64,000 nucleotides of DNA, taken from assembly GCA_045531955.1 (NCBI GenBank), contig JAZSFC010000009.1:13411-77410 (forward strand), given 5' to 3'. Each line of letters starts with the position of its first letter. The stretch's first letter is position 1. Below the pieces are notes generated by a model, which was not told where the DNA came from, made no database searches, and was given only the letters and a program-made list of their open reading frames with translations. This document shows positions 32,496 to 41,022 of the stretch, piece by piece. Source of the DNA: SIG299 sp045531955. Its GTDB lineage: Bacteria > Bacillota > Clostridia > Lachnospirales > Lachnospiraceae. The translations under genes were made by a program, and so were the position numbers.

Positions 32496-34258
32496 GAATT
32501 TTGTTGTGTACTTCAGAAATAGGGGATAACGCCGGGGGATTGGCATTTCATTGTAATCAGTTGAAAGCAATCTATGAAAAGCTTGGACATGATGTCTTAG
32601 TATGCTTATTGTCTGAAGAAGATGAGTATTGTGTAATCGATGGCGGATATGATTCTGCGTTGGGAAATAAAATCAGAATAGCTTATAAATTAAAAGAGAT
32701 GAGTAAAAACTATGGAGAGAAAATCGATCTTTGTGTTTCTTGTGGCGGGGGGGCATCTGCGTATAAAGCAATGCTGTTTTGTAAAAAGCATTTGATTCCT
32801 ATGGTTGTTGTTCTTTGCGGAAGTGAAGTTAATCTTGCTTGCGGCAAGGCGGAGTTGGCTTTTTATAATATGAGAGCATTTGAATATGCGTCCACTGTTA
32901 TTGGAATTTCAAAAGAACTGGTGGAAAATGCAAAGATTTTGATTGACAATCCGAGATGCTCATTTGAAGTCATTCCTATTGCATGTAATATGACATCTAA
33001 GTCTGGAGAAAAAGAAGCTGATATACTAGATGATATAGTTAAGAATAGGCTGATATTTGTATCAGGAGCGGCATTCTTGGGAGAAAAGAAAGGTATTTCT
33101 AATTTAATTACTGCTTTTGCAAAACTAATAAATCACAAAGAGCGTCAAGATGTCCTTTATTTGTTTGGGAAAATAGATGATGATATTGCGGAACAGTACA
33201 GAGCGTTGATTGAGAAGTATTCTCTGGAACAGAATGTATATTTACTGGGGTATTTATCCAGGGATAAATTTATAGAAAAGTTTAGTGAAAGTGATATATA
33301 TATACAAGCATCACCGTTTGAAGGATTTGGAATATCAGTCGCGGAAGCACTATGTGCCGATAAGGATATTTTGATTACTGATTCAGGATATATTGCCGAA
33401 GCTATAAAAACTTCATTCCCTGGGCACATAATACATTCGCTGAATCCGGAATTGCTGGCAGATTGTATATATGATTTTATTGTTTCTACTTATCCTAAAA
33501 ATGAGAAGAGAAAGATAAGAGAACTATTAGCAGAATCCTTGTCAGAGAGTGTGGTTGTAGAAAAATGGGAGGAAGTGCTTAATAAGACAAATGTGCTTAA
33601 ATCAAATCATTATCCTGAGAAGTGTGTCTCTGTGATGTTTCATGATGTTAATTGTTCATATAGCGGTGTGGATTACGATAAAGAAGGTTTTGAACAATTA
33701 CTGAGAAGTGTATATGAGAAAGGATATAAGCTGGTTTCGGCCAAAGAATATTTTGACTCAAATTGTAAAGAGAGACAGATTATATGTACTTTTGATGATG
33801 GATACGAAAATGTTTATGTGAATGCTCTACCTGTTATGAAAAAATATGGATTTACAGCTACAGTGTTTGTTTGTCCTGACTTGATTGGAAAGAATAATTC
33901 ATGGAATCATAGAGATGATGTAAACAGAAGACACTTATCGCATGAAATGATTAATTCATTAGTTCAAGAGAATTGGGAAATCGGCTCCCATGGTTTATCG
34001 CATTATAATATGCTTAGATTATCAGAACATGAAATTGATGAGTGTCTTTCAAAATCAAGGCAATTGCTGGAAATTTATGGTAAAATAGAGTCGTTTTGCT
34101 ATCCTTATGGTATTTTCAATCTGTATGTGAAAAGTAAAGTTCGGAATTATTATTCCAGGGCATTTTCCGTTACTGTTGGTGGAAATAATTATTTAGATGA
34201 TCCGTATCAAATAACAAGATTTACACCGGAAGAATTGTTAAAATGGTTAAATAGATAA
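32492..34258 (+). CDS. GT4 glycosyltransferase fused to polysaccharide deacetylase
   Basis: A 588-residue two-domain protein. The first 365 residues are a GT4 glycosyltransferase: GDNAGGLAFHC near the start, then SPFEGFGISVAEAL with the ExxGxxxxE pattern near 270-283. The last about 215 residues are a NodB-type polysaccharide deacetylase, with MFHDVN, CTFDDGYEN (metal Asp) and GSHGLSH (metal His pair) plus FCYPYG. No signal peptide, so both parts act in the cytosol on a precursor. Fusion suggests sugar transfer coupled to N-deacetylation. Overlaps the preceding gene by four bases. Confidence 0.85.
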   Translation: MRILLCTSEIGDNAGGLAFHCNQLKAIYEKLGHDVLVCLLSEEDEYCVIDGGYDSALGNKIRIAYKLKEMSKNYGEKIDLCVSCGGGASAYKAMLFCKKHLIPMVVVLCGSEVNLACGKAELAFYNMRAFEYASTVIGISKELVENAKILIDNPRCSFEVIPIACNMTSKSGEKEADILDDIVKNRLIFVSGAAFLGEKKGISNLITAFAKLINHKERQDVLYLFGKIDDDIAEQYRALIEKYSLEQNVYLLGYLSRDKFIEKFSESDIYIQASPFEGFGISVAEALCADKDILITDSGYIAEAIKTSFPGHIIHSLNPELLADCIYDFIVSTYPKNEKRKIRELLAESLSESVVVEKWEEVLNKTNVLKSNHYPEKCVSVMFHDVNCSYSGVDYDKEGFEQLLRSVYEKGYKLVSAKEYFDSNCKERQIICTFDDGYENVYVNALPVMKKYGFTATVFVCPDLIGKNNSWNHRDDVNRRHLSHEMINSLVQENWEIGSHGLSHYNMLRLSEHEIDECLSKSRQLLEIYGKIESFCYPYGIFNLYVKSKVRNYYSRAFSVTVGGNNYLDDPYQITRFTPEELLKWLNR

Positions 34259-34274
34259 AGAAGAGGATGGGAAC

Positions 34275-35552
34275 GTGATTAATTTATTATGTTGTAAAGA
34301 CAAGGAAGAATTTTTAACCCAAAGACAAGGAAGAAAAATTATTTTGGTCGGTAGTGGTGCACTACTTTCTGAAGCCTATGATGAATTACATTGCTCAGAT
34401 GAATCCATTACAGTGTGTAGTAATGGTGGTTTGGATAGCATTATGTGCGATAAGAAAATGAAGACGATTCCATTCGAAGCATTAAGAGAAATAAATGAAT
34501 CGGAGGAACTGTTGGTTATCACACTTCAGATTGGCGAATTTATTCTATTAAAAGAAAAAATAGAGAGTATGCTGATTGGGAAAAATGTGGATGCATATTT
34601 ATACTATTCCTTTAGAAAAGAGAAGTCTCTTTTGTGCCGATCAATAGAGAGACAAAAGAAAATACTAAAACGCCGTGAGAAGTTAGGAGAAACAGAAGCA
34701 CGTAAGAAGGCAGAAGCAGTTATTCCTAAGGATAAATTTATTATTCCGAAATTGAATATACTTGTAACGGAGAAATGCTCATTACGTTGCAAAGATTGCC
34801 GGGCATTGATACCGTATGTAGTAAATCCTCAGGATGAACCTTTAGAAAAGGTTGTTCATGAAGTTAAGCAGATACTGGAGGCCGTTGACGGAGTGGTTGA
34901 TGTAGAGCCTATAGGAGGTGAGCCCTTTCTTTATCCGTACCTGGTTGATTTGCTGAAGTTTTTATGTTCACAAGAAAAAATTATGAATGTATGCATAACT
35001 ACTAACGGCACAATAGTTCCAAATCAGGAATGTTTGAATGCTTTGAAAAATGAGAAAGTATTTGTTTACATATCGGATTATGGATATATTGATAAAATGG
35101 CTAAGGTTGTTGCAACGTTTGAACGTGAGAAAATTTCATTTGTAACGGAAACAGATCAGCAATGGCTTGATGTGGGTGGTTTTGAGTGTCGAAACAGGAC
35201 GTTGGATGAACTTAAGCTTGAGTATTTAAATTGTTTTGGTGAGTTCGTATTAAAATATGTATGGGATAATAGAATATGGTTATGCCCGAGGGCACCAAGA
35301 CTAAGTACGTTGAATGTTTTTGAATCCCCGCATGATTATATCGAACTTTCAAAATTTAGTTCATCTTCTGAATTGAGAGATGCGATAGAACATAGTTTTT
35401 TTGAAGTATATGCAGAAGCGTGTAATTATTGTAATCAGGGAGACTATGATATAAAGACAATACCTGCAGGAAGACAGATAGACGATACCAGAAGTCCTTC
35501 CAGATTTACAATCGTAGATAGGGCGGAATATGAGCAATTGTTAAAGAAGTAG
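34275..35552 (+). CDS. radical SAM enzyme with N-terminal Rossmann-like domain and SPASM-like tail
   Basis: A 425-residue protein started by GTG after AAGAGGATGG. The first about 110 residues form a Rossmann-like domain (KIILVGSGALLSEAYDEL), then a radical SAM core with CSLRCKDC (CxxxCxxC near 166-173), VEPIGGEPF and TTNGT. The tail has CPRAPRL and ACNYC, like a SPASM/twitch cluster. Such proteins occur in polysaccharide clusters and act on sugar or peptide substrates. Last gene of the island operon, followed by a terminator. Confidence 0.8.
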   Translation: MINLLCCKDKEEFLTQRQGRKIILVGSGALLSEAYDELHCSDESITVCSNGGLDSIMCDKKMKTIPFEALREINESEELLVITLQIGEFILLKEKIESMLIGKNVDAYLYYSFRKEKSLLCRSIERQKKILKRREKLGETEARKKAEAVIPKDKFIIPKLNILVTEKCSLRCKDCRALIPYVVNPQDEPLEKVVHEVKQILEAVDGVVDVEPIGGEPFLYPYLVDLLKFLCSQEKIMNVCITTNGTIVPNQECLNALKNEKVFVYISDYGYIDKMAKVVATFEREKISFVTETDQQWLDVGGFECRNRTLDELKLEYLNCFGEFVLKYVWDNRIWLCPRAPRLSTLNVFESPHDYIELSKFSSSSELRDAIEHSFFEVYAEACNYCNQGDYDIKTIPAGRQIDDTRSPSRFTIVDRAEYEQLLKK

Positions 35553-35644
35553 AGTGTATCCTGCTATTACGTCAGTACAATTTTCGGATTACTAATTTGC
35601 TTTTTTGAATTGCTCTAATGAAATAATAAACAACTGAAGTTTTG

Positions 35645-35679
35645 AGAACAAGCAGTTTACGCTGCTTGTTCTTTTTTTT
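35645..35679 (+). terminator. terminator of island operon
   Basis: AGAACAAGCAG / CTGCTTGTTCT stem with T8, closely related to the hairpin at 21738; it is the first element of the right copy of the duplicated segment. Between the radical SAM stop and this hairpin there is only AT-rich sequence with no recognised element. Confidence 0.85.
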
Positions 35680-35757
35680 GAACCTGTAGTTCGTGGTCTT
35701 TACAAAAAAACAGAGTATAATCCATGTTATAGCAGAAATTATGGCAAAGAATCATCT

Positions 35758-35801
35758 TTATGCTATGAGCATAACCTTTCGGTGATGAAATATCCTATAC
35801 T
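35758..35801 (+). promoter_or_regulatory. Palindrome-(-10) promoter, site 6
   Basis: TTATGCTATGAGCATAA, centre 35766, keeps perfect 7-bp arms with an altered middle. TATACT begins 30 bp later (35796). No -35. Confidence 0.75.
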
Positions 35802-35812
35802 AAAGTTATGTT

Positions 35813-36286
35813 TTGGGTGAGCATAAATGCTATGACTGTAATATGAAAGAAAAAATGGATTTCAGGGAGCAGCTTCTTAGAGAAGTCCTGGCAGAAACCA
35901 TGAGAGAAGAAAGTAAGAAGTACAAGATAGTCAAACTGGTTGTAAATACCAACAAGGTAAAGCTTCAAAATAAGTGTAAAGGATTACAGATTTGTTGTCT
36001 TGGTCAGTTGTCCTATTTGTTAAACAAATATTCCGGCAGTGACCGGTATACAGTAGAGGAACTTGCTGCTATGGCAGAAGCTTTGAATGGTGTAAAACAC
36101 ACCAAAGAGTTCGAGTTTGAGATGGACATGCAGAAATTCAAAGAGGATTTTGCCACCTTATTAGTAACTCTGGAAGCAGCAGAGGAAGCAAGGAAGAATG
36201 AAATGCTTGCCCGGATATTTGGTGCTTCCGAAAAGAGAGTGTTCAAATGGTTCCGTTGGCCTGGCAGTTTTATGCCGGCAGCATAA
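35813..36286 (+). pseudogene. truncated NERD-protein copy
   Basis: The open frame corresponds to the C-terminal half of the NERD protein at 21876. Alignment by eye begins at NMKEKMDFREQLL (against NLREKMEFRETLL) and runs to the shared FMPAA end, including DMQKFKEDFATLLVTLE. The part containing the NERD residues (Glu, ELDV, EVK) is absent. No ribosome binding site precedes either the TTG at 35813 or the ATG at 35843. It is either a pseudogene or a stand-alone C-terminal module; its retained open frame slightly favours the latter. Confidence 0.65.
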
Positions 36287-36313
36287 CCTTTTGAATTTAA
36301 AGTGTCCTATACT
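36270..36313 (+). promoter_or_regulatory. Palindrome-(-10) promoter, site 7 (inside 3' end of truncated NERD)
   Basis: TTATGCCGGCAGCATAA, identical to site 5 and also placed on the last codons of a NERD-type frame. TATACT begins 30 bp after the centre (36308). Drives the MBL-GrpE-Hsp70 operon. Confidence 0.85.
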
Positions 36314-36346
36314 AAGGTCACAAGGTTAGGAAAGGAGGTCTCCTAC

Positions 36347-37489
36347 ATGAAACCTAAAATCATCTTCACCCCACTGGGGGGTGGCCAAAGCGTAGGTGCA
36401 AGCTGCTATTTCCTGAAACTCGGCAATTCCAGAATTCTTCTGGATGCCGGGACGGGAGTAGAAGGGGAGTTCATCTACGGACCGGATTATTATTCCCTGC
36501 TGACATCAAAGTACATGGAAAGTATGGGGCAGATAGATCAGATTTTTATCTCCCATGCCCATATGGACCATGTGGGAGGGCTGCTGAAGCTGTTGCAGGA
36601 GGCCTCCCGGGCAGGGGTATATATGACAGAAACCACCGAGTGCCTGACACGCTATCAACTATATGATAAATGCTTTTTAGGAGTGACGGAAAAGGACGAA
36701 ATGGAACGTCTGGCGGCGGATCATCTGCTAAACCGGATTACCAAAGTAAACTTTCTGGAAACCCTGGATTTTGGGGAGTACAAGGTCACCTTTTATCCGG
36801 CCGGACACATTCCGGGGGCAATGATGATGCTGTTTGAATATCAAAACAGAAAAATCCTGTATACCGGTGATTATTCCGTAACGGACACCGTCTTAACCGA
36901 CGGATGCATTCTGCCGGAGGGGGTGGAGATTGATACGGTAATTATGTGTGGTCTGCATGCAAAGCATCCCTGGTATCAAAAGGGAAAAGGCAGTATCGAA
37001 GGCTTTGCAAAACGGCTGCTGCAAAGGGCGGAAGACGGCGAAGCAATCTGTTGTCATACTTCCCAGCTGAGCAAGGGAGTGGAGTTTTTAAAGATACTGA
37101 ATAAGGTAAATAAGAACCGGCTGCCGGTTTATATCGATTCTTCCATACAGCCGCTCATCCGGAAACTGGAGCAGTTAAATATCCGGATTTTGGAGGAAGG
37201 CAACCATCTCTCAGAGGCGCCATGCCATCCGCATATTTATTTAACTGCCAGGAACCATAAGGACAGGATTCCCGGTTATGAATGTGTAAACGTAAATTTC
37301 AGTCTGCATGAAGATTTTAATGAAATGCATGCACTGATAAAGAAAATCAATCCGAAGTATTTGTATCTGGTACATTGCGAGGCAGAGAAAAATCCGGAGG
37401 ACGAAACAATAGAACAGCGTCTGATGTGGGATGCGGAAAGCAAAAAACAGGTGGTTTTTGCCGAGGAACAGGAATTTTATGTACTGTAA
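36347..37489 (+). CDS. MBL-fold hydrolase (beta-CASP-like)
   Basis: A 380-residue metallo-beta-lactamase-fold protein. HAHMDHVGG is the HxHxDH metal motif, DAGTGVE and TGDYSVTDT supply other ligand segments, and ARNHKDRIPGYE with CCHTSQLSKGVEF resemble the beta-CASP region of RNase J/CPSF-type nucleases. Probably cytosolic RNA- or DNA-acting. The ATG at 36347 follows AAAGGAGG by 8 nt; the longer frame would include the -10 element. First gene of the operon with the GrpE-like and Hsp70 genes under the palindrome promoter. Confidence 0.7.
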   Translation: MKPKIIFTPLGGGQSVGASCYFLKLGNSRILLDAGTGVEGEFIYGPDYYSLLTSKYMESMGQIDQIFISHAHMDHVGGLLKLLQEASRAGVYMTETTECLTRYQLYDKCFLGVTEKDEMERLAADHLLNRITKVNFLETLDFGEYKVTFYPAGHIPGAMMMLFEYQNRKILYTGDYSVTDTVLTDGCILPEGVEIDTVIMCGLHAKHPWYQKGKGSIEGFAKRLLQRAEDGEAICCHTSQLSKGVEFLKILNKVNKNRLPVYIDSSIQPLIRKLEQLNIRILEEGNHLSEAPCHPHIYLTARNHKDRIPGYECVNVNFSLHEDFNEMHALIKKINPKYLYLVHCEAEKNPEDETIEQRLMWDAESKKQVVFAEEQEFYVL

Positions 37490-37503
37490 GAAAGGAGTAA
37501 GAC

Positions 37504-38586
37504 ATGATTGATGTAAGAAAAAAGGAAGTTAAGGCAATTATGGAGGGAATCCATAAAGTGATGGAGGCGAAAGCTAAAAAAGGAGGTACCGTAAGGGACG
37601 ATTATGTAAAAGAAAACAGGGTGTTTCAGGTGCTGTGTGAGGACAGCGGTATGGAGCCGAGAGTATGTGCCGAAAAAATGAATTCCCGTTTTGGTTACTC
37701 TATGAATGGTCATGAGGTAATTGACCTGTTCCGTGACCGGAGAATATCAAACCGAGCGGAACGGGAGGAACTGTTTCAGTGGGCAAAACAAGTAGCAGAA
37801 TATTTCGGCGCAGCGGTAGGCGGAAGCAAAGAGAGTTTTGAAAAGTTCGAGGAGCTGAGTAAGAAAGCAGCTTTAAGAAGCGGGAAACATCATAGTGCGC
37901 AGGAACGTCTGGCAGCCCATATGATTTTCTACAAGTTTCCGGAACTGGATGTGTACAATGATCTGGAAAGCCTGTGTCTTCTTGGTAACACATTTGCAAA
38001 GTATCTCTTCTTTGAAATGGCGGATGTGGTGTCAGAAAACTATGATTTTTCACAAAAGAAGGGAACCGGCAGCACGGAACAGTCAATGACTTACGAGCAG
38101 GCAATCCGGAAAATCGCAATGTTGGAGAACTCTTTGGAAAGAACCAACACCATGCTGCAGGATTTGCAGGAGGAATTCGAGGAACAGCTGGAAGAAAGCA
38201 GGGTAAAGGAACTGACGGATTTCTTTGCCAAGCTGAATTCTGAGAAGTACGGCTGTATTCTGGACGAACTGTTACAGGTACGTAAGGGCGCAGAAGCACT
38301 GAAAAAGAGTGAGCAGGAGCTTCCGTTGGAAATCAGCGGCCTGCTTATCATGGTAAAAAAGCTGATTCAGTTCGTTAAGGACAGCCATATTGAACCGGTG
38401 ATGAGATTAAACTCCATCCGCCAGGTAATCGCAGCAGATATCGAATTCTGCAACTATGAAGGAACCCCGTTCACATCAAAAGATGAGGTGAAGACAGTAA
38501 AGGTTATTTCACCGGGCTGGGTTTACAAAGACAAGGAAATTCAAATTGCAAGACCAAAGGTTAAGGAGGAAAAAGAAGATGAATAA
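37504..38586 (+). CDS. GrpE-like co-chaperone with N-terminal helical region
   Basis: A 360-residue, mostly helical protein. Coiled coil around 205-240 (LENSLERTNTMLQDLQEEFE), then a C-terminal segment EGTPFTSKDEV...KVISPGWVYKDKEIQIARPKV. This closely parallels the end of GrpE (GEPFDPxxHEA...VxxGYxxxDRVLRPAxVxV), the part that opens the DnaK nucleotide cleft. The ATG and AAAGGAGTAAGAC site fit. It overlaps the Hsp70 gene by eight bases. I infer a dedicated nucleotide exchange factor for the neighbouring Hsp70. The N-terminal 200 residues are unknown. Confidence 0.65.
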   Translation: MIDVRKKEVKAIMEGIHKVMEAKAKKGGTVRDDYVKENRVFQVLCEDSGMEPRVCAEKMNSRFGYSMNGHEVIDLFRDRRISNRAEREELFQWAKQVAEYFGAAVGGSKESFEKFEELSKKAALRSGKHHSAQERLAAHMIFYKFPELDVYNDLESLCLLGNTFAKYLFFEMADVVSENYDFSQKKGTGSTEQSMTYEQAIRKIAMLENSLERTNTMLQDLQEEFEEQLEESRVKELTDFFAKLNSEKYGCILDELLQVRKGAEALKKSEQELPLEISGLLIMVKKLIQFVKDSHIEPVMRLNSIRQVIAADIEFCNYEGTPFTSKDEVKTVKVISPGWVYKDKEIQIARPKVKEEKEDE

Positions 38587-40903
38587 CGAATTTGAAAAAA
38601 GAGAACATGACGATTTATGTGTAGGTATCGACTTAGGTACCACCAATTCCGTTATTGCAACCATTAACGTAAAGCCAAACGGTGAGCTGGTAAGCAAGGT
38701 GGTGGATGTTCCGCGTACTGTAGATGCATGTGAAAGTGTGGGTGGCAAGGTGACCTTGAACACCCGCAAGGAGTCTACCCTTCCATCCTGTGTGTACTAC
38801 AGAGAGGAGAATGAATATAAGCCGCTGGTAGGCGGTTATGCAAAGCGCCAATATTCCCTCCGCCCCCACATGGTTGCCAAATCCGTAAAGAGCCAGATGG
38901 GCAGAGAATATGTAGAGGGTTTGGCGGAAGATATTCCGGATAAGACTCCTGCAGAAGTATCTTCCAGAATTTTATCCCACTTACTTGGTGAAACTGCAAG
39001 AATTTATCGTAAAAAACAGATTACAGATGCGGTAATTACCGTACCTGCTAATTTTGACTCTGCCATGTGTAAGGCAACCCTGGATGCTGCAAAGCTGGCA
39101 GGTATTCAGGTTACCAATGAGGATGGCAGTGCCCGACGCATCCTGTTATCTGAGCCGAATGCCGTGATTTACGACTTTGTAAATCAGAGCCAGAATGGTG
39201 AAATTTCCGGCAGTATTATTGATTTTGATACAAAGAAAAATGTTATGGTATTTGACCTGGGCGGAGGAACCTTAGACATTACCATGCATGAAATCGAACG
39301 CCGCGGTTTAGGAAACGGCGTACTTAAAATCAAGGATTTAGCTACCAATCGTTATACCTTACTTGGTGGTGATGATTTTGATGAAAAGATTGCAGAGGCA
39401 ATGTATCCACGCTATTTAAAGCAGTATGCAAGCAGTGCTTCTGTACAAGCTTCCATTGAAAAAAGAAAAAAGGAAGCCATGGCACAACTCAGGGTGTATG
39501 CTGAGAATTTGAAGCTGGAGCTGAATGAACGTTGTGCCAACGGCTACTCCTCCGGTTGGGACGAGGACGATGAGGACATTGTTCTGGCCGTTGGTGGCAG
39601 CATGGGTGGTGTTCCTTATTCTTACAGTGATGAATTCACCAAGGAAGAAATCGAAGAAATCTTAAGTCCTTTTATGGCAGAGCATCTTACCTTTTCTGAT
39701 TACAAAAAGCTTGCTGCCGTTAAGGATACAAGAAATATTATTTATCCGATTCTGGATGTTTTGGACAAGACATTACAGAAGTTAAAGCAGACGGATCCGG
39801 CTGTGGATGATGTAAAAGTAGATGCCGTTATTGTAAACGGCGGTATGACAAAGTTTTACATGATTCAGGACCGTTTGGAGAGCTTCTTCGGTTTTAAACC
39901 GATAGTGGTTCTTGATCCTGATTTGGCCGTAGCAAGAGGTGCAGCGGTATATCACTACTATTTACATAAATACAATATCCTGCAGGATGACATGCGTATG
40001 GTGGATCTGCCGGAGGAATCCGGCAGTGAGCCGGAGGCACCAATGGCAATCCAGCTCGGAAACAGCATTTTAAATGACAGTTTATACCTTGGTGCAAAGA
40101 ATAATGCGGTGCATCCGATTATTCCGACCGGTGCAGAACTGCCTTACTGCTCTGAGATTATGACAGGTTTCAGTATAGAAGCCGGTCAGAATATGATTTC
40201 TATTCCGATTAAGAGCAGAAACCTGGATGGTACCTACAGAACTATCGCCAGCGGACAGATTACTTTCCGTCAGAGATATATGCAGGGAGCTTACCTGGCA
40301 TTCCGCGTCTTCATGGGAAGTAATAAGGTTATTACCATGAAGGCATGGACAAGTAAGGATCCGGAGGGAACGGAAAAGCTGGAGCAGGGCAGCGTGGAAA
40401 TTACCATTGGCCAGAGTGACAGCGGTAAGAAGAGCAAACTGAGTGCTCCAAGCGGAAGTGCGCTGATTCCTGCCGATGAACTTCACAATCTTTTAAGCCT
40501 TTGCCACAATTATGATAAGACAAGAGACAAGGGAAACAAGAGAGAGCTTTACAACCGTATCGGTCAGCGTGTCAAGCTGATTTGTGATGCAGGCAACAAA
40601 GAAGCCTTTGCGGAACCTATATTAGAGGAATTGGCAAGCGTGGCAAGTGAAGTTGCAAGACAAAGACTGTTTGTAATCGCAAGAGAACTTGGTGCCGGTT
40701 GGAAGCCGGAACAGCTCCGCAAGCTGGCGACGTGTTGTCTTACACAGCTCAGCGGTGAACTGAACGGCTTGCAGGCAGTCGGTCCAAAGGTTTACACAAA
40801 CATGGAGGCAATCAAGACCTTAGGTGTTTGCGGAACCAAGGAGCAGCTGGAGCGTGTAGAAGTGCTTCACGGTAATGTAAGATATGGCGAAGCTTTTATG
40901 TAA
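38579..40903 (+). CDS. divergent Hsp70 (DnaK-like) chaperone
   Basis: A 774-residue Hsp70-family protein, longer than DnaK (about 610-640). The nucleotide-binding domain has CVGIDLGTTNSV (phosphate 1), FDLGGGTLDITMHEI (phosphate 2) and VNGGMTKFYMIQDRLESFF (adenosine). A beta-rich region about 490-600 takes the place of the substrate-binding domain, followed by a long helical tail instead of the DnaK lid. The ATG at 38579 has AAGGAGG upstream. No DnaJ gene is adjacent. Likely a specialised stress chaperone working with the GrpE-like protein and controlled by the palindrome promoter. Confidence 0.85.
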   Translation: MNNEFEKREHDDLCVGIDLGTTNSVIATINVKPNGELVSKVVDVPRTVDACESVGGKVTLNTRKESTLPSCVYYREENEYKPLVGGYAKRQYSLRPHMVAKSVKSQMGREYVEGLAEDIPDKTPAEVSSRILSHLLGETARIYRKKQITDAVITVPANFDSAMCKATLDAAKLAGIQVTNEDGSARRILLSEPNAVIYDFVNQSQNGEISGSIIDFDTKKNVMVFDLGGGTLDITMHEIERRGLGNGVLKIKDLATNRYTLLGGDDFDEKIAEAMYPRYLKQYASSASVQASIEKRKKEAMAQLRVYAENLKLELNERCANGYSSGWDEDDEDIVLAVGGSMGGVPYSYSDEFTKEEIEEILSPFMAEHLTFSDYKKLAAVKDTRNIIYPILDVLDKTLQKLKQTDPAVDDVKVDAVIVNGGMTKFYMIQDRLESFFGFKPIVVLDPDLAVARGAAVYHYYLHKYNILQDDMRMVDLPEESGSEPEAPMAIQLGNSILNDSLYLGAKNNAVHPIIPTGAELPYCSEIMTGFSIEAGQNMISIPIKSRNLDGTYRTIASGQITFRQRYMQGAYLAFRVFMGSNKVITMKAWTSKDPEGTEKLEQGSVEITIGQSDSGKKSKLSAPSGSALIPADELHNLLSLCHNYDKTRDKGNKRELYNRIGQRVKLICDAGNKEAFAEPILEELASVASEVARQRLFVIARELGAGWKPEQLRKLATCCLTQLSGELNGLQAVGPKVYTNMEAIKTLGVCGTKEQLERVEVLHGNVRYGEAFM

Positions 40904-40921
40904 ATATGCGGTCAGCATGCA

Positions 40922-40965
40922 ATATCTATTTCACCCGGCCTCCCACTACCCGGGTGAAATGATAT
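40922..40965 (+). other. stem-loop between Hsp70 and zinc-ribbon genes
   Basis: ATTTCACCCGG pairs with CCGGGTGAAAT, and flanking ATAT segments extend it. There is no T run, so an mRNA-stabilising or attenuating structure is more likely than a classic terminator. Confidence 0.5.
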
Positions 40966-41022
40966 TATAAATATATAAGCAACCATGTAACCCAAGAACC
41001 AATGTTGAAAGGAGACGATACT

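Larger units (their letters stand above)
23146..35644 (+). other. AT-rich biosynthetic gene island
   Basis: Twelve genes, all rightward and mostly overlapping or closely spaced, lie between the two copies of the NERD segment. By eye the stretch is more AT-rich and uses more A/T-ending codons than flanking genes, consistent with horizontal acquisition. No integrase, transposase or transporter was seen. Contents: carrier-bound acyl activation, thiol/hydrolase chemistry, two radical SAM enzymes, two glycosyltransferases and a deacetylase. Confidence 0.7.
35645..36286 (+). repeat. right copy of duplicated terminator-operator-NERD segment (internally deleted)
   Basis: Same order as at 21738-22823, but about 570 bp covering the start codon region and NERD core are missing, so the promoter is joined directly to the 3' part of the gene. 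Confidence 0.75.

Noticed and set aside
36347..40903. CIRCE or CtsR operator expected for an Hsp70 operon
   Set aside because: No TTAGCACTC-N9-GAGTGCTAA or GGTCAAA direct repeat in the upstream region; only the palindrome promoter is present.
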